Positions 52,139 through 60,866 are shown, counted from the stretch's first letter. The stretch is DNA of 64,000 nucleotides from Micromonospora sp. NBC_01813 (GCF_035917335.1 NZ_CP109067.1:7129001-7193000), one strand, 5' to 3'. A program made the numbers and translations. Notes: generated from the sequence alone by a model not told the origin.

Positions 52139-53431
52139 ATGTCGCCCGTGTCGAGGCCGCCGTACCGGTGGACGCTCATCGATCTGGTCGTCGCGACCAT
52201 CGTGGCCACCATCGCCTGGCAGTACCGAACATCCCTGGTCGACCTGGCGATCGGTTTCGCGATGGCGGCGATGCTGGTGCTGCGGCGTCGCCGCCCGCTG
52301 ACCGTCATGCTGGTCGTCGCCGGCCTGGGCGCGGCGCAGCTGCTGTTCGCCCCGAACACGCTGCCGTTCTATGACGTGGCGGTGCTGATCGCGATGGTCG
52401 CCGTGGTCACCCACGCCGAGCAGCAGTGGTACGGCGTACTGGCCGGCGCAATCACGCTGGCCGGTGTCGCTGTGCTCGCCGTCGACGACGTGGTGTTGGC
52501 CAACTCCGACTACTCCGTCGGCATCGCCGACTTCAGCGAGTACGCGGTCCTGGCGCTGATCTGTGTGGCGATCTGGCTGACCGCGTACACGTTGCGGAGC
52601 CGCAAGGAACAGACGGCGGTCGCCGCGGAGCGGGCGGCGGCCGCCGAACGGGAACGCGACCAGCTGGCCCGGCTGGCGGCCGCCGACGAACGCGCGGCGA
52701 TCGCCCGGGAGTTGCACGACGTCGTCGCACACAGCGTGGCGGTGATGACCGTGCAGGCGGACGGCGCCAGCTACATGATCGACCTGGACGCCGAGCAGGC
52801 CCGCAAGGCCATGGTCACCATCGGCGACACCGGCCGGGACGCGCTGGAGGACATGCGTCGGATCGTCGCGGTGCTCCGCCGGGTCGCCGCATCGGATGCC
52901 ACCGAGTCCCCGGCGGACGCCGCCGAGGACACCGACCGACGCCGCGCCGGCATCGCCCAGCTCACCTCGCTGGTGGAGCGGACCCAGGGGGTCGGCCTCG
53001 CCGTCGAGCTGAGCATCGACGGCGACCCGGCCCGGTTGTCGCCTGCCGAGGAGTTGACCGTCTTCCGTCTCGTGCAGGAAGCACTGACCAACACGCTGCG
53101 GTACTCGGGTCCCGGTACCGCCGTCACCGTCGCCGTCCGGATCGGGGCGGACGCGACCGAGCTGACCGTGATCGACGACGGCCTCGGGTCGGCCGCCGGC
53201 CGGGCGACCGCCGCATCCTCATCCGGCGGCAACGGCCTGCTCGGTATGCGGGAACGGGTGGCCGTGCACGGCGGCGAGTTCACCGCCGGGCCGAGACTGG
53301 CCGGCGGCTGGCAGGTCTCGGCCCGGCTACCGGCCAAGGGCTCGGATCTGAACAGGCCAGCGCCGGCCGCGACCACGCCGGCCACCCCAATGCCGGCCAC
53401 CCCAGTGACGCCGAACGAGGTGGCAGCTTGA
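52139..53431 (+). CDS. Histidine kinase, NarL/DesK-type
   Basis: A 430-residue sensor kinase. The first ~150 residues hold about five transmembrane helices and no extracellular sensor domain of note. The dimerisation/phosphoacceptor segment has His193 in IARELHDVVAHSVAVM, the HisKA_3 motif. The ATPase domain has an N-box in ALTNTLRYSGPG and a G-box in DDGLGS...GNGLLGMRERV. The last ~35 residues are Ala/Thr/Pro-rich. The stop overlaps the response regulator start (TTGA). No strong ribosome site precedes ATG 52139. Confidence 0.9.
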   Translation: MSPVSRPPYRWTLIDLVVATIVATIAWQYRTSLVDLAIGFAMAAMLVLRRRRPLTVMLVVAGLGAAQLLFAPNTLPFYDVAVLIAMVAVVTHAEQQWYGVLAGAITLAGVAVLAVDDVVLANSDYSVGIADFSEYAVLALICVAIWLTAYTLRSRKEQTAVAAERAAAAERERDQLARLAAADERAAIARELHDVVAHSVAVMTVQADGASYMIDLDAEQARKAMVTIGDTGRDALEDMRRIVAVLRRVAASDATESPADAAEDTDRRRAGIAQLTSLVERTQGVGLAVELSIDGDPARLSPAEELTVFRLVQEALTNTLRYSGPGTAVTVAVRIGADATELTVIDDGLGSAAGRATAASSSGGNGLLGMRERVAVHGGEFTAGPRLAGGWQVSARLPAKGSDLNRPAPAATTPATPMPATPVTPNEVAA

Positions 53432-54135
53432 CGATCAAGGTCTTTCTCGTCGACGACCAGGAACTGGTCCGCGCCGGGTTCGCGATGGTGCTGGCCGCCC
53501 AACCCGACATGGAGGTCGTCGGCGAGGCCGCCGATGGTGCCGCGGCCCTCGCCGCCCTGGCCACCACCGAAGCCGACGTGGTGGTGATGGACATCCGGAT
53601 GCCGGTGATGGACGGCGTCGAGGCCACCCGCCGGCTCTGCGAGCGCGAGCGCAGCCGCGACCGGGCCAGCGACCGGGTTGGCGACCGCACCGGGACCGGC
53701 ACGCCGAAGGTCCTGGCGTTGACGACGTTCGACACCGACGAGGACGCGTTCGCCGCGCTGCAGGCCGGCGCGAGCGGCTTCCTGCTCAAGAACGTCCGCC
53801 CGGTCGAACTGCTGGCCGCGATCCGGGTGGTGGCCAGCGGCGAATCGGTGGTCGCGCCGCGGATCACCCGCCGGCTGCTGGACCGCTTCGCCGGGCACCT
53901 CAACCCGGAGCCGGCCGCCGACGACCGGCTCGCCGCGCTGACCGCCCGCGAACGCGAGGTACTCGCCCTGGTCGCGGCCGGCCTGTCCAACACCGAGATA
54001 GCCAACCAGCTGTACGTCGCCGAAGCGACCGTCAAGACCCACCTCGGGCGGATCCTCACCAAACTCGACCTACGGGACCGGGTGCAGGCCGTCGTCTTCG
54101 CGTACCGGATCGGTCTGGTCCGTCCCGGGCCCTGA
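53428..54135 (+). CDS. NarL/LuxR-type response regulator
   Basis: A 235-residue response regulator paired with the upstream kinase. Receiver landmarks are the acidic pocket VDDQ, phosphoacceptor Asp55 in VVMDIRMPVMDG, and the Thr and Lys of ALTTFDTDED and GFLLKN. A variable Arg/Asp-rich insertion (about residues 73-91, ERERSRDRASDRVGDRTG) sits in the receiver. The C-terminal LuxR helix-turn-helix is LTAREREVLALVAAGLSN...TVKTHLGRILTKL. The TTG start 53428 overlaps the kinase stop. Confidence 0.92.
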   Translation: MTIKVFLVDDQELVRAGFAMVLAAQPDMEVVGEAADGAAALAALATTEADVVVMDIRMPVMDGVEATRRLCERERSRDRASDRVGDRTGTGTPKVLALTTFDTDEDAFAALQAGASGFLLKNVRPVELLAAIRVVASGESVVAPRITRRLLDRFAGHLNPEPAADDRLAALTAREREVLALVAAGLSNTEIANQLYVAEATVKTHLGRILTKLDLRDRVQAVVFAYRIGLVRPGP

Positions 54136-54286
54136 CCTGCGGCGTTGCGACCGGCATCGGATCGGACGTACGACCGGGGTCGTACCTGGCCCGGTCGGGA
54201 AGTCCGATCCTGCGCCGACGCGCCCGACACCCCTGCCGGCCGACGATGGTCACCGTTACGACCCCGACCGTCCCGGAAGGCACCCG

Positions 54287-54724
54287 ATGACCACCTCATT
54301 CGACACGAATTCCCGCCCGACCAGCGCGCTGCGACTGATCGTTCTCGGCGCGGTGACCGTCGCACTCCTCGCCGCCATCGCGTTGGGCGGCAACTACCTG
54401 TGGCAGCTGCGGTTCGGCCAGACCCGTGCCTCGGCCGCCGACTGCCAGTTGGCCCAGCAGCTGTTCGACCAGGGAGAAAACGCGCCGAGCGAGCCCGCCG
54501 AGGCCGAGCAGTGGGAACAGGACATCCGCAAGATCCGCTACGCCGATTTCGTCGACCAGGGGATCAGCACCGAGGTCGGCCGCTTCATCTACTGGTCCCG
54601 GGTCAAGGCGACCGGCGAAGGCGAGCGCCCCACTCCGGCCGAGATCACCCTGATGCGTGAGAACGCCGAAGGCCACTGCGCCCACAGCGGCGTCGAGTTG
54701 ACCATCCCCGAGCTGGCCTTCTGA
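54287..54724 (+). CDS. Hypothetical single-pass membrane protein
   Basis: No family is recognised. The 145-residue protein has a transmembrane helix at about residues 15-38 (LRLIVLGAVTVALLAAIALG) after a short cytoplasmic leader. The outer part contains a pair of Cys residues (ADCQLAQQLF, EGHCAHSGVE) that could form a disulfide. ATG 54287 follows ggaagg. The stop ends one base before the permease start, so the two are surely co-transcribed, and the small protein could be a partner of the permease. Confidence 0.7.
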   Translation: MTTSFDTNSRPTSALRLIVLGAVTVALLAAIALGGNYLWQLRFGQTRASAADCQLAQQLFDQGENAPSEPAEAEQWEQDIRKIRYADFVDQGISTEVGRFIYWSRVKATGEGERPTPAEITLMRENAEGHCAHSGVELTIPELAF

Positions 54725-54725
54725 G

Positions 54726-57257
54726 ATGGGCGTCGTCAACACCAGTGTGCTGCGTACCCAGCTGCGAGGCATCCTCACCCGACCCGGTCGACTGCTGCTC
54801 ACCGGCCTGTCGGTGCTGGTCGCCGCCTTCGTGGTGTCCGGCGCGGTGCTCGCCTACCAGACTGTCACCCGCACCACACTGGACACCTTCAGTGACACCC
54901 CGCCCGGGACCAGCCTGGTGGTCACCGTCGACGGCCTGCCGATCACCGACGAACACCGGGCCGCGATCGACGCCCTGCCCGGCGTCGCCCAGACGGTCGG
55001 CCGGATCGACACCACCCTGCAGGTCGGCGACAGCTCCGCCGGCACCTCGATCAGGCTGGTCGCCGACCCCGGCGCCGGACCGTTGTCGCGGGTCACGCTC
55101 CGCTCCGGACGGTACCCGACGGGCACCCAGGAGATCGCCGTCAACCAACGCGCCGCCGACCGCCTCGGCGTCGGGGCGGGCAGGATCCTGCGGCTGTACG
55201 GCGGCGACCCGACCGCCGCACCGGTGCCGGCCACGGTGACCGGTGTCGTCGACGGCCCGGACGCCAGCGAGGAACAGGCGTACGCCCCGGACACCGCCAT
55301 GGCGACGCTGACCGGTACGCCGATCGACTGGTCGCGGGTCGACATCGTCGCCGTACCCGACGCGGACCTCGACCAGATCTCCGCCGACGTGTCCGCCTAC
55401 CTCGACCAGGCGGAGCCGCTGACCTATGCCGGTGTCGCCCCCGGCGACGTCGCCCGGCGGGCCGAAGCGCGCGCCGCGGTCGCTCGGTTCGACCAGGTCT
55501 TCGCCCTCGCCGCGATGTTCCTGGCAATCACCGTGGTCGCCGCCGTGCTGGTCGCCTCGTCGACGTTCCGCATCGTCTTCGCCCAGCGGATGCGTCAGCT
55601 CGCGCTGCTGCGCACCATCGGCGCCCACCGTCGGCAACTGGTCGTCGCGCTCACCGTCGAAGGAGCGATCGTCGGACTGATCGCCAGCGCCGTCGGAGTA
55701 CTGCTCGCCACGGTGCTCGGGCTCGCCGCTCCGGCGCTGGCCAGCGCCGCCGGCCGGGAACTCTCCGCCCCGGGTGTGCCGGTCGGCGCCATGGTGACCG
55801 TCGTCGTCGGCGCGATGCTACTCACCGCCGGCGCCGGGCTGGTGCCGGCGCTCGCCGCCGCGAAGGTGCCACCGCTGCAGGCGCTGCGCAGCGCCGGGAC
55901 CGTCGCCGCCGAGCGCGGCATCACCGCGGGACGCCTACTCGTCGGGCTGCTACTCGTCGCCGCCTCGGTCGGCACCGTAGCCCTGATGTTCGCCGGCCTG
56001 CGGCAGCCGCCGGAAAACGGTTCCGGCGGCGCGTTGTTCCAGATCGTCGCTGTCGGCGCGTTCGCGTTCGGCGCGCTCATCGCCCTCGGGCCGGTACTGA
56101 TCCGTCCGGTACTGGCGGTCACCGGCTGGCCGTTGCGCCGCCTCGGCCCGACCGGAACCCTCGCCGTCAGCGTCGTCGGCGGCGCGCCCCGCCGGGCCGC
56201 GGCCGTGTCGGTGGTGGTCGCCCTCGGGGTCGCCCTGGTCGGTGGTGCCGTGGTCGGCACCGCCAGCCTGCGGGCCTTCACCGACCAGAAGCTGGCCGCC
56301 CGCGCGCCGGCCGACCTGGCACTGTTCGCCCAGGAGCAGCCGATCACCCCGGCGGTCGTCGACCAGTTGCGGGCCCTCGACGCGGTCCGGCACGTCACGC
56401 CGTTCCGGCAGGTCCAGTTCGTCAGCGGTGACCTGTCGTACTCCGCGATCGACCTGGACCTGGCCGCGCTGCCCCAACTGGCGGTCCTCACCCCGACCGG
56501 CGGCGCGCTGGCCGACCTCGGGCCGGGCCGGGCGGTGCTCGCCGGCACCCTGGCCGGTGATCTCGGCGCCGGTCTCGGCGACCAGGTCACGCTGCGGGGC
56601 GACACCGGGCAGGTGACCGTCACCGTCGCGGCGGTGCTGGGCGGCGAGGCACCGTTGCAGGCGGACGTGGTGCTCGCGCCGGATGATCTGGACCAGCTCG
56701 GCGGCGGCGATCCGGGACAGACCGGGCTGCTCGCCGACTTCGCCGGTGGCGTCGGCACCCGCGACGCGACGGTGGCGGCCGTACGGCAGCTCGGAGTCGC
56801 CGCCGGCGTCGACGTGGCCGTCCTGGCCGACTACCGGGAGTCAGCCGACGCCGAGGTGTCGTCGCTGTTCCTGATCGCGTTGGGGCTGCTCGCGCTGACC
56901 GTGCTGATCGCGGTCATCGGAGTCGGCACCACCACGGCGTTGTCCGTGCTGGAACGCACCCAGGAGTCGGGCCTGCTGCGGGCGCTCGGCCTGAGCCGGG
57001 CACGGCTGCGGTCGATGATCCTGATCGAGTCAGGTCTCTACGGCGTGGTCGGCGCGCTGCTCGGCCTGGCGCTCGGTGTCCCGCTGGCCTGGCTGTCGAT
57101 CGAGGTGCTGCGGCTGGGCACGCCGCCGGTCCTGCCAGCGGGTCAGCTACTGCTGATCGTGGCCGCGTTGGCGGTGATCACCGCAGCGGCCGGGCTGCCG
57201 CCGGCCCGCCGCGCCGCCCGGGTCAGCCCGATCGCCGCCATCGGCACCCCGGACTGA
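54726..57257 (+). CDS. FtsX-like ABC permease without a nearby ATPase
   Basis: An 843-residue permease with the duplicated FtsX layout: N-terminal helix (about 22-45), a MacB-like extracytoplasmic domain, three helices around 250-385, a linker helix pair near 405-460, a second extracytoplasmic domain and three C-terminal helices from about 715. The FtsX core pattern is seen twice (RQLALLRTIGAHRRQLVVALTVEG and TQESGLLRALGLSRARLRSMILIESG). No ABC ATPase is encoded nearby. It is placed with a two-component system and sigma operon, which often control such permeases in antibiotic or lipid stress responses. Confidence 0.87.
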   Translation: MGVVNTSVLRTQLRGILTRPGRLLLTGLSVLVAAFVVSGAVLAYQTVTRTTLDTFSDTPPGTSLVVTVDGLPITDEHRAAIDALPGVAQTVGRIDTTLQVGDSSAGTSIRLVADPGAGPLSRVTLRSGRYPTGTQEIAVNQRAADRLGVGAGRILRLYGGDPTAAPVPATVTGVVDGPDASEEQAYAPDTAMATLTGTPIDWSRVDIVAVPDADLDQISADVSAYLDQAEPLTYAGVAPGDVARRAEARAAVARFDQVFALAAMFLAITVVAAVLVASSTFRIVFAQRMRQLALLRTIGAHRRQLVVALTVEGAIVGLIASAVGVLLATVLGLAAPALASAAGRELSAPGVPVGAMVTVVVGAMLLTAGAGLVPALAAAKVPPLQALRSAGTVAAERGITAGRLLVGLLLVAASVGTVALMFAGLRQPPENGSGGALFQIVAVGAFAFGALIALGPVLIRPVLAVTGWPLRRLGPTGTLAVSVVGGAPRRAAAVSVVVALGVALVGGAVVGTASLRAFTDQKLAARAPADLALFAQEQPITPAVVDQLRALDAVRHVTPFRQVQFVSGDLSYSAIDLDLAALPQLAVLTPTGGALADLGPGRAVLAGTLAGDLGAGLGDQVTLRGDTGQVTVTVAAVLGGEAPLQADVVLAPDDLDQLGGGDPGQTGLLADFAGGVGTRDATVAAVRQLGVAAGVDVAVLADYRESADAEVSSLFLIALGLLALTVLIAVIGVGTTTALSVLERTQESGLLRALGLSRARLRSMILIESGLYGVVGALLGLALGVPLAWLSIEVLRLGTPPVLPAGQLLLIVAALAVITAAAGLPPARRAARVSPIAAIGTPD

Positions 57258-57265
57258 CCGCGTGC

Positions 57266-58339
57266 CTATCCGGGCAGGAGGTGATGGTTGGTCAAGCGGG
57301 TGGCGGCCAGTTGGATATGTGGGTCGGTGAACAGGCGAGCCTTCCTGAGGCTCCACCTCGCCACGCGGCCGGTGAGCTCCGCGACATCGGCGGTGGGCGG
57401 ATCCTGCACCGCAGCGAAGTGGACGGTGGCAAGAAGTTCCAGACTGTACGGTGCCTCGAACCCGTCGACTAGGTCCAGCACCCTGTTGAGCTGCGAGAGG
57501 TGCTCCGGATTTCGCTGCACTGATTCGTTGGCTGCCTCGAAGCCCTCGGGAAGGGGCCTGATCGGCGCGAGGTCTGTCACCCGCGCGGACCTGTCACCGA
57601 GGCCGGTAAGAAAATGACCTTCAAGCGTGGCCAGGACCTGCGTCAGGCTTTCCGAATACGGACCGTATCGGCCGCGGACGAATTCCAGCTTCAGCGGCGC
57701 GCCAGCGACTTGCAGGAAGTAGGCCAGCTTCTGCACTTCCAGCTCGCTGATCCCGTCGCGGAATTCCTGCAGGCGGGCACGGGCCAGGTAGGCGCCGATT
57801 GTCGCCACCAGCAGGGCGCGCAGTTCAGTCAGCCTGGGACGTGGTGTGGCATCAGGCATGCTTGCGGGAAGCGGCGCGCCCTCCGGTGCGAACACCACGG
57901 CTCTGACCTGGGGCATCCTCCGGCACGCCTCCTCTATCAGCGGTCGGACCACGGCCCAGTCCAGCCCCCCGTTACCGCAGCCAAGTGCTGGGATCGCGAT
58001 TGAGTGGATGTCGTGCCGCGCGACGACACCGACGAGGTCTGCCAGACCAGCGCGGACGTCGTCAATCTTGGAGGCGCTGCGCCAGTGCTCCTTCGTGGGA
58101 AAGTTGATGATGTACCGGCGAGGTCCGATAACGCCGCGATCCACCACGAACATCTGCCCCAGTCGTACCTCACCGCGCTTGCAGGCGGCATGGTATGAGC
58201 GAAAGTTGTCAGGGTATGCGCGTTTAAACTGCAAAGCGATGCCCTTGCCCATCACTCCCACCGTATTGACCGTATTGACGAGGGCATCGGTGTCCGCCGT
58301 AAGGAGGTTGCCGTGGCCAACCTCGATCATCTCCGTCAC
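57266..58339 (-). CDS. darG: Antitoxin DarG: macrodomain ADP-ribosyl-DNA glycohydrolase
   Basis: A 357-residue antitoxin. The N-terminal macrodomain (about residues 4-155) has the ADP-ribose-binding EVGHGNLLTADTDALVNTVN and MGKGIALQFKRAYP, and the phosphate loop PALGCGNGGLDW. It removes ADP-ribose that DarT puts on DNA. The C-terminal ~190 residues (LQEFRDGISELEVQKLAYFLQ..., RGRYGPYSESL) resemble the DarT-binding domain of DarG. The GTG start 58339 overlaps the darT stop (GTGA), the standard darTG layout. It is convergent with the orphan permease, whose end lies 8 bp away. Confidence 0.92.
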   Translation of the reverse strand: MTEMIEVGHGNLLTADTDALVNTVNTVGVMGKGIALQFKRAYPDNFRSYHAACKRGEVRLGQMFVVDRGVIGPRRYIINFPTKEHWRSASKIDDVRAGLADLVGVVARHDIHSIAIPALGCGNGGLDWAVVRPLIEEACRRMPQVRAVVFAPEGAPLPASMPDATPRPRLTELRALLVATIGAYLARARLQEFRDGISELEVQKLAYFLQVAGAPLKLEFVRGRYGPYSESLTQVLATLEGHFLTGLGDRSARVTDLAPIRPLPEGFEAANESVQRNPEHLSQLNRVLDLVDGFEAPYSLELLATVHFAAVQDPPTADVAELTGRVARWSLRKARLFTDPHIQLAATRLTNHHLLPG

Positions 58340-59022
58340 CCCCCAACCCGTTGGAACCCGTAGTACCACGTTGGTCTGACAACGACGCTCTTGGCTAGTG
58401 GATGATCACCCAGTGCCACCTGCGCTCTTGCTGCATGAGCCGAACTGTACGCCGCTACCTGGTGAAACCCGGCCAAGGGAACTTCATGGTGGACCAGGAA
58501 CTCCGCCATCCTGCGGCGCTGGCGGTCTGGGTCGTCCGTGTTGCTGTTCCAGCGCTCTGCGTGCATCAGCGGCCAGTCCACCATGCCGTCCAGGTCGTCG
58601 AGTGCCGTGGTGAAGGCTGAGGTCGCGTTCGCCGCGTTGCCGTCGGTCGCGACCCAGGTCGCGCCCGCGTCAACCACAGCACCGACTGTCGCAGCCAGGT
58701 AGATCAACGGGCGGTCGCCGTCCGCGTACCGGCCGGCGACACTGTCGCGATGGTCGCAGGCGATTCGGTACATCATCGGTGAGCGTGGCGCGTAGTAGAA
58801 CGGTACGTAGTCTCCGACGTACCCTCGAGGACCGACCGGGATCTGCCGACGCCGGCGTGATTCCTTGATTGCTGGATCGCCGACCTCCGCCCGGGTGAGG
58901 CCGGCGCGGGCGGAAACATCGCAGGCCAACCGACCTGCTGCAGCGATACCGGCAAGATTGTCGATGTGGGTGAAGTGCAGTATCCATCGGTTCCGCACGG
59001 ACGTCGACTCCGCTGGGGACAT
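58336..59022 (-). CDS. darT: Toxin DarT: DNA thymine ADP-ribosyltransferase
   Basis: A 228-residue toxin that adds ADP-ribose to thymine in single-stranded DNA at a short sequence motif, arresting replication; the NAD is used up in the reaction. DarT landmarks are WILHFTHIDNLAGI near the N terminus, VPFYYAPRSPMMYRIA (the arginine in the NAD loop), and RMAEFLVHHEVPL with the catalytic Glu at about residue 174. The length is normal. ATG 59022 follows gcggagg. Translation is coupled to darG, the antidote gene. The gene faces the 3' end of tRNA-Arg, a common arrival site for mobile DNA. Confidence 0.93.
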   Translation of the reverse strand: MSPAESTSVRNRWILHFTHIDNLAGIAAAGRLACDVSARAGLTRAEVGDPAIKESRRRRQIPVGPRGYVGDYVPFYYAPRSPMMYRIACDHRDSVAGRYADGDRPLIYLAATVGAVVDAGATWVATDGNAANATSAFTTALDDLDGMVDWPLMHAERWNSNTDDPDRQRRRMAEFLVHHEVPLAGFHQVAAYSSAHAARAQVALGDHPLAKSVVVRPTWYYGFQRVGG

Positions 59023-59060
59023 CCGCGTCGAACCTCCGCTGATGTGACCGTGAGGACGGG

Positions 59061-59093
59061 AGTCTATCGGGCAGCCTGGTGAGCGTCGACGCT
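59061..59093 (-). promoter_or_regulatory. Candidate darTG promoter with palindromic operator on the -35 box
   Basis: On the minus strand TCGACG (59084-59089) and TAGACT (59061-59066) are 17 bp apart. The -35-like box is the centre of a perfect 12-bp palindrome, agcgtcgacgct at 59082-59093. The start of darT lies 38 bp downstream of the -10. A palindrome on the promoter is the usual arrangement for autoregulated toxin-antitoxin genes, but DarG has no clear DNA-binding domain, so the binding protein is unknown. Confidence 0.4.
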
Positions 59094-59110
59094 GTGACCT
59101 GGGGTGGTGG

Positions 59111-59186
59111 TGGTGCGCCCGGTAGGGTTCGAACCTACGACCTTGGGATTAGAAGTCCCCTGCTCTATCCGCTGAGCTACGGGCGC
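59111..59186 (-). tRNA. tRNA-Arg (anticodon UCU), CCA encoded
   Basis: The minus-strand sequence folds into a complete cloverleaf: acceptor GCGCCCG pairing with CGGGCGC, D arm GCTC...GAGC, anticodon loop CTTCTAA with anticodon TCT and a T arm GTAGG-TTCGAAC-CCTAC. The discriminator A and the CCA end are encoded at 59114-59111. It reads AGA codons, which are rare in such GC-rich genes. The 3' end faces the darTG pair. Confidence 0.97.
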
Positions 59187-59212
59187 CTGCCGATCTTCGG
59201 TCCGGCGTGCAC

Positions 59213-59241
59213 ATAGTAGTAGCCGCTGGTAGCCGTGACGA
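59213..59241 (-). promoter_or_regulatory. Candidate promoter of tRNA-Arg
   Basis: On the minus strand TCGTCA (59236-59241) and TACTAT (59213-59218) are 17 bp apart, with the -10 box 26 bp before the tRNA. Each matches four of six consensus bases. The placement fits a stable-RNA promoter but rests on pattern only. Confidence 0.4.
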
Positions 59242-59290
59242 GTGGCTATGCGGTGGGCGGCGCGAGGCGATCGAGGCAGGTCGCCCCAGA

Positions 59291-60316
59291 TCAGTCGGTT
59301 TCCGGCAGCCCTCGGCCGACCGGTCGCCGCGCCGTGGCCGGTTGACCGGGGTCCGGGCCGGTCGGCTCGGTGGTGAAGTAAGCGCGCAGCCACCGGTCCA
59401 GCTCGCTGAACAGCTCGTCCCGAGCGGGCTGGTGGGACAACGTCAGGTCGTGCATGCCGCCATCGATGCGTACCACGGTGACGTGCCGGCCGAGTCGGGG
59501 TGCCCAGCGGGCCATGTGTTCGACGTCGAGCACCGCGTCGGCGAGCGTCGCCGAGTCGTGCCAGCGCTGGCTGCGGTACGACCGGGTCGAGCAGGCCAGC
59601 AGGACCGGCGCGGTGATGTGCAGCCCGCCGCGCAACTGTCGCTGGGCGCGCCGGATCGCGGTCAGCCAGCCGGCCCGCACCGGAAAGCCGGCCAGCGGCT
59701 TCCAGGCCAGGTCGTAGTCCCACTCACCGCGTTGCGAGGCGTGCACGCTCTGCCCGTACACCCCGGAAACGCCGACCGGGACGACCCGGTAGGGCGAGCG
59801 GCCGGTGAGACGGCTGATGGCCGCCGCCACCGGTCGGCGGAGCAGCCAGGGGGCGTTGAGGTCGAAGAACGGGCTGTTGAGGAACAGTCCGTCCGGGGCG
59901 ACGGCGTGGCGGGCTCGCGCGTGCGCCCAGATCGAGGCGATCAGACCGCCGGTCGAGTGGCCGTTGACCAGCAGTGTCTCGTTGCCGTCCTGCTCGCGGA
60001 TGATCCGGGCAGCGGCGTCGAGTTCTGGGAAGTAGTCGCTGAGGTCCCGGCAGAAGTTCGGCGTCTGGTGCGGCAGCAGGCTGCGGCCGTACTTGCGCAG
60101 GTCGAGGGCGTAGAAGTCCCAGCCGCCGCGGACGAAGTGATCGGCCAGGTGGGTCTGGAAGAAGTAGTCGATGTAACCATGCAGGTAGAGCACCGCGCGC
60201 CCGGTCGGGCGGTCGGCGCGGCGGCGGACCAGGGTCGCGACGACCGGACCCTCGTCGTCCGGGTCGAGCTCGATGACCTGCTGCTCGTACGGGGCTCCGA
60301 GGATGTCAGGCTGCAC
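59291..60316 (-). CDS. Alpha/beta hydrolase (lysophospholipase-like)
   Basis: A 341-residue alpha/beta hydrolase. The oxyanion-hole strand is LYLHGYIDYFFQ, the nucleophile Ser is in NGHSTGGLIAS and the catalytic His in IDGGMHDLTLS; an Asp lies between. This pattern fits serine hydrolases of the monoacylglycerol lipase/lysophospholipase type. The start GTG 60316 gives a typical N terminus (QPDILGAPYEQQ). The C-terminal tail (PGQPATARRPVG) is disordered. It is divergent from the PPOX gene. Confidence 0.87.
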   Translation of the reverse strand: MQPDILGAPYEQQVIELDPDDEGPVVATLVRRRADRPTGRAVLYLHGYIDYFFQTHLADHFVRGGWDFYALDLRKYGRSLLPHQTPNFCRDLSDYFPELDAAARIIREQDGNETLLVNGHSTGGLIASIWAHARARHAVAPDGLFLNSPFFDLNAPWLLRRPVAAAISRLTGRSPYRVVPVGVSGVYGQSVHASQRGEWDYDLAWKPLAGFPVRAGWLTAIRRAQRQLRGGLHITAPVLLACSTRSYRSQRWHDSATLADAVLDVEHMARWAPRLGRHVTVVRIDGGMHDLTLSHQPARDELFSELDRWLRAYFTTEPTGPDPGQPATARRPVGRGLPETD

Positions 60317-60430
60317 GACTCCGACCGTACCGTTCTTGGTTACCTGCGGGTAGGACCGTGTCCCGCGTCGCACAATCGAATCTGACACCGCCCTTGGCCG
60401 AGCGGCGGTGCCTGGTGCGAGGAGGCGGGC

Positions 60431-60841
60431 ATGGAGTTCGAACGGGCGACGGCGTTCCTGCGGGCGAATCATCGGGCGGTGATGGTCACCCATCATGCGG
60501 ACGGTCGCCTGCAGACCAGTCCGGTGCTGGTCGCCGTAGACGACGCCGGCCGGGTCCTGGTCAGCACCCGCGAGGGCGCGGTCAAGGTCCGCAACCTGCT
60601 GCGCGATCCCCGGGTCACCTTCTGCGTGACCACCGACCGGTTCTTCGGCGACTGGGTGCAGATCGACGGAAAAGCAGAGGTGGTACGGCTGCCCGAAGCG
60701 CTCGACGTGCTGGTCGACTACTACCGGCGGATCTCCGGGGAGCATTCCGACTGGGACGACTACCGGGCCGCGATGCAGCGCGACAGGCGGGTGGCGATCC
60801 GGGTGACCATCACCCACGCCGGCCCGGACCTGCACGGCTGA
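60431..60841 (+). CDS. PPOX-class F420-dependent oxidoreductase
   Basis: A 136-residue split-barrel flavin/deazaflavin protein. Characteristic are AVMVTHHADGRLQTSPVLVAVD, VLVSTREGAVKVRNLLRDPRV and VQIDGKAEVVRL. Many actinobacterial members use F420 (others FMN) to reduce heme precursors, biliverdin or xenobiotics; the substrate is unknown. ATG 60431 follows a clear aggaggcggg site. Confidence 0.9.
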   Translation: MEFERATAFLRANHRAVMVTHHADGRLQTSPVLVAVDDAGRVLVSTREGAVKVRNLLRDPRVTFCVTTDRFFGDWVQIDGKAEVVRLPEALDVLVDYYRRISGEHSDWDDYRAAMQRDRRVAIRVTITHAGPDLHG

Positions 60842-60866
60842 GCCCGCCGACGGCCCGAGCCGTCGG

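Noticed and set aside
57266-59022. Macrodomain gene as a stand-alone ADP-ribose regulator
   Set aside because: The directly coupled upstream gene is a clear DarT, and the C-terminal part fits DarG, so it is a toxin-antitoxin pair.
59111-59186. Flanking attachment-site duplicate of the tRNA 3' end
   Set aside because: I looked for a second copy of the T-arm/acceptor end near darTG by eye and did not find one. An alignment search would be needed to exclude a diverged copy.
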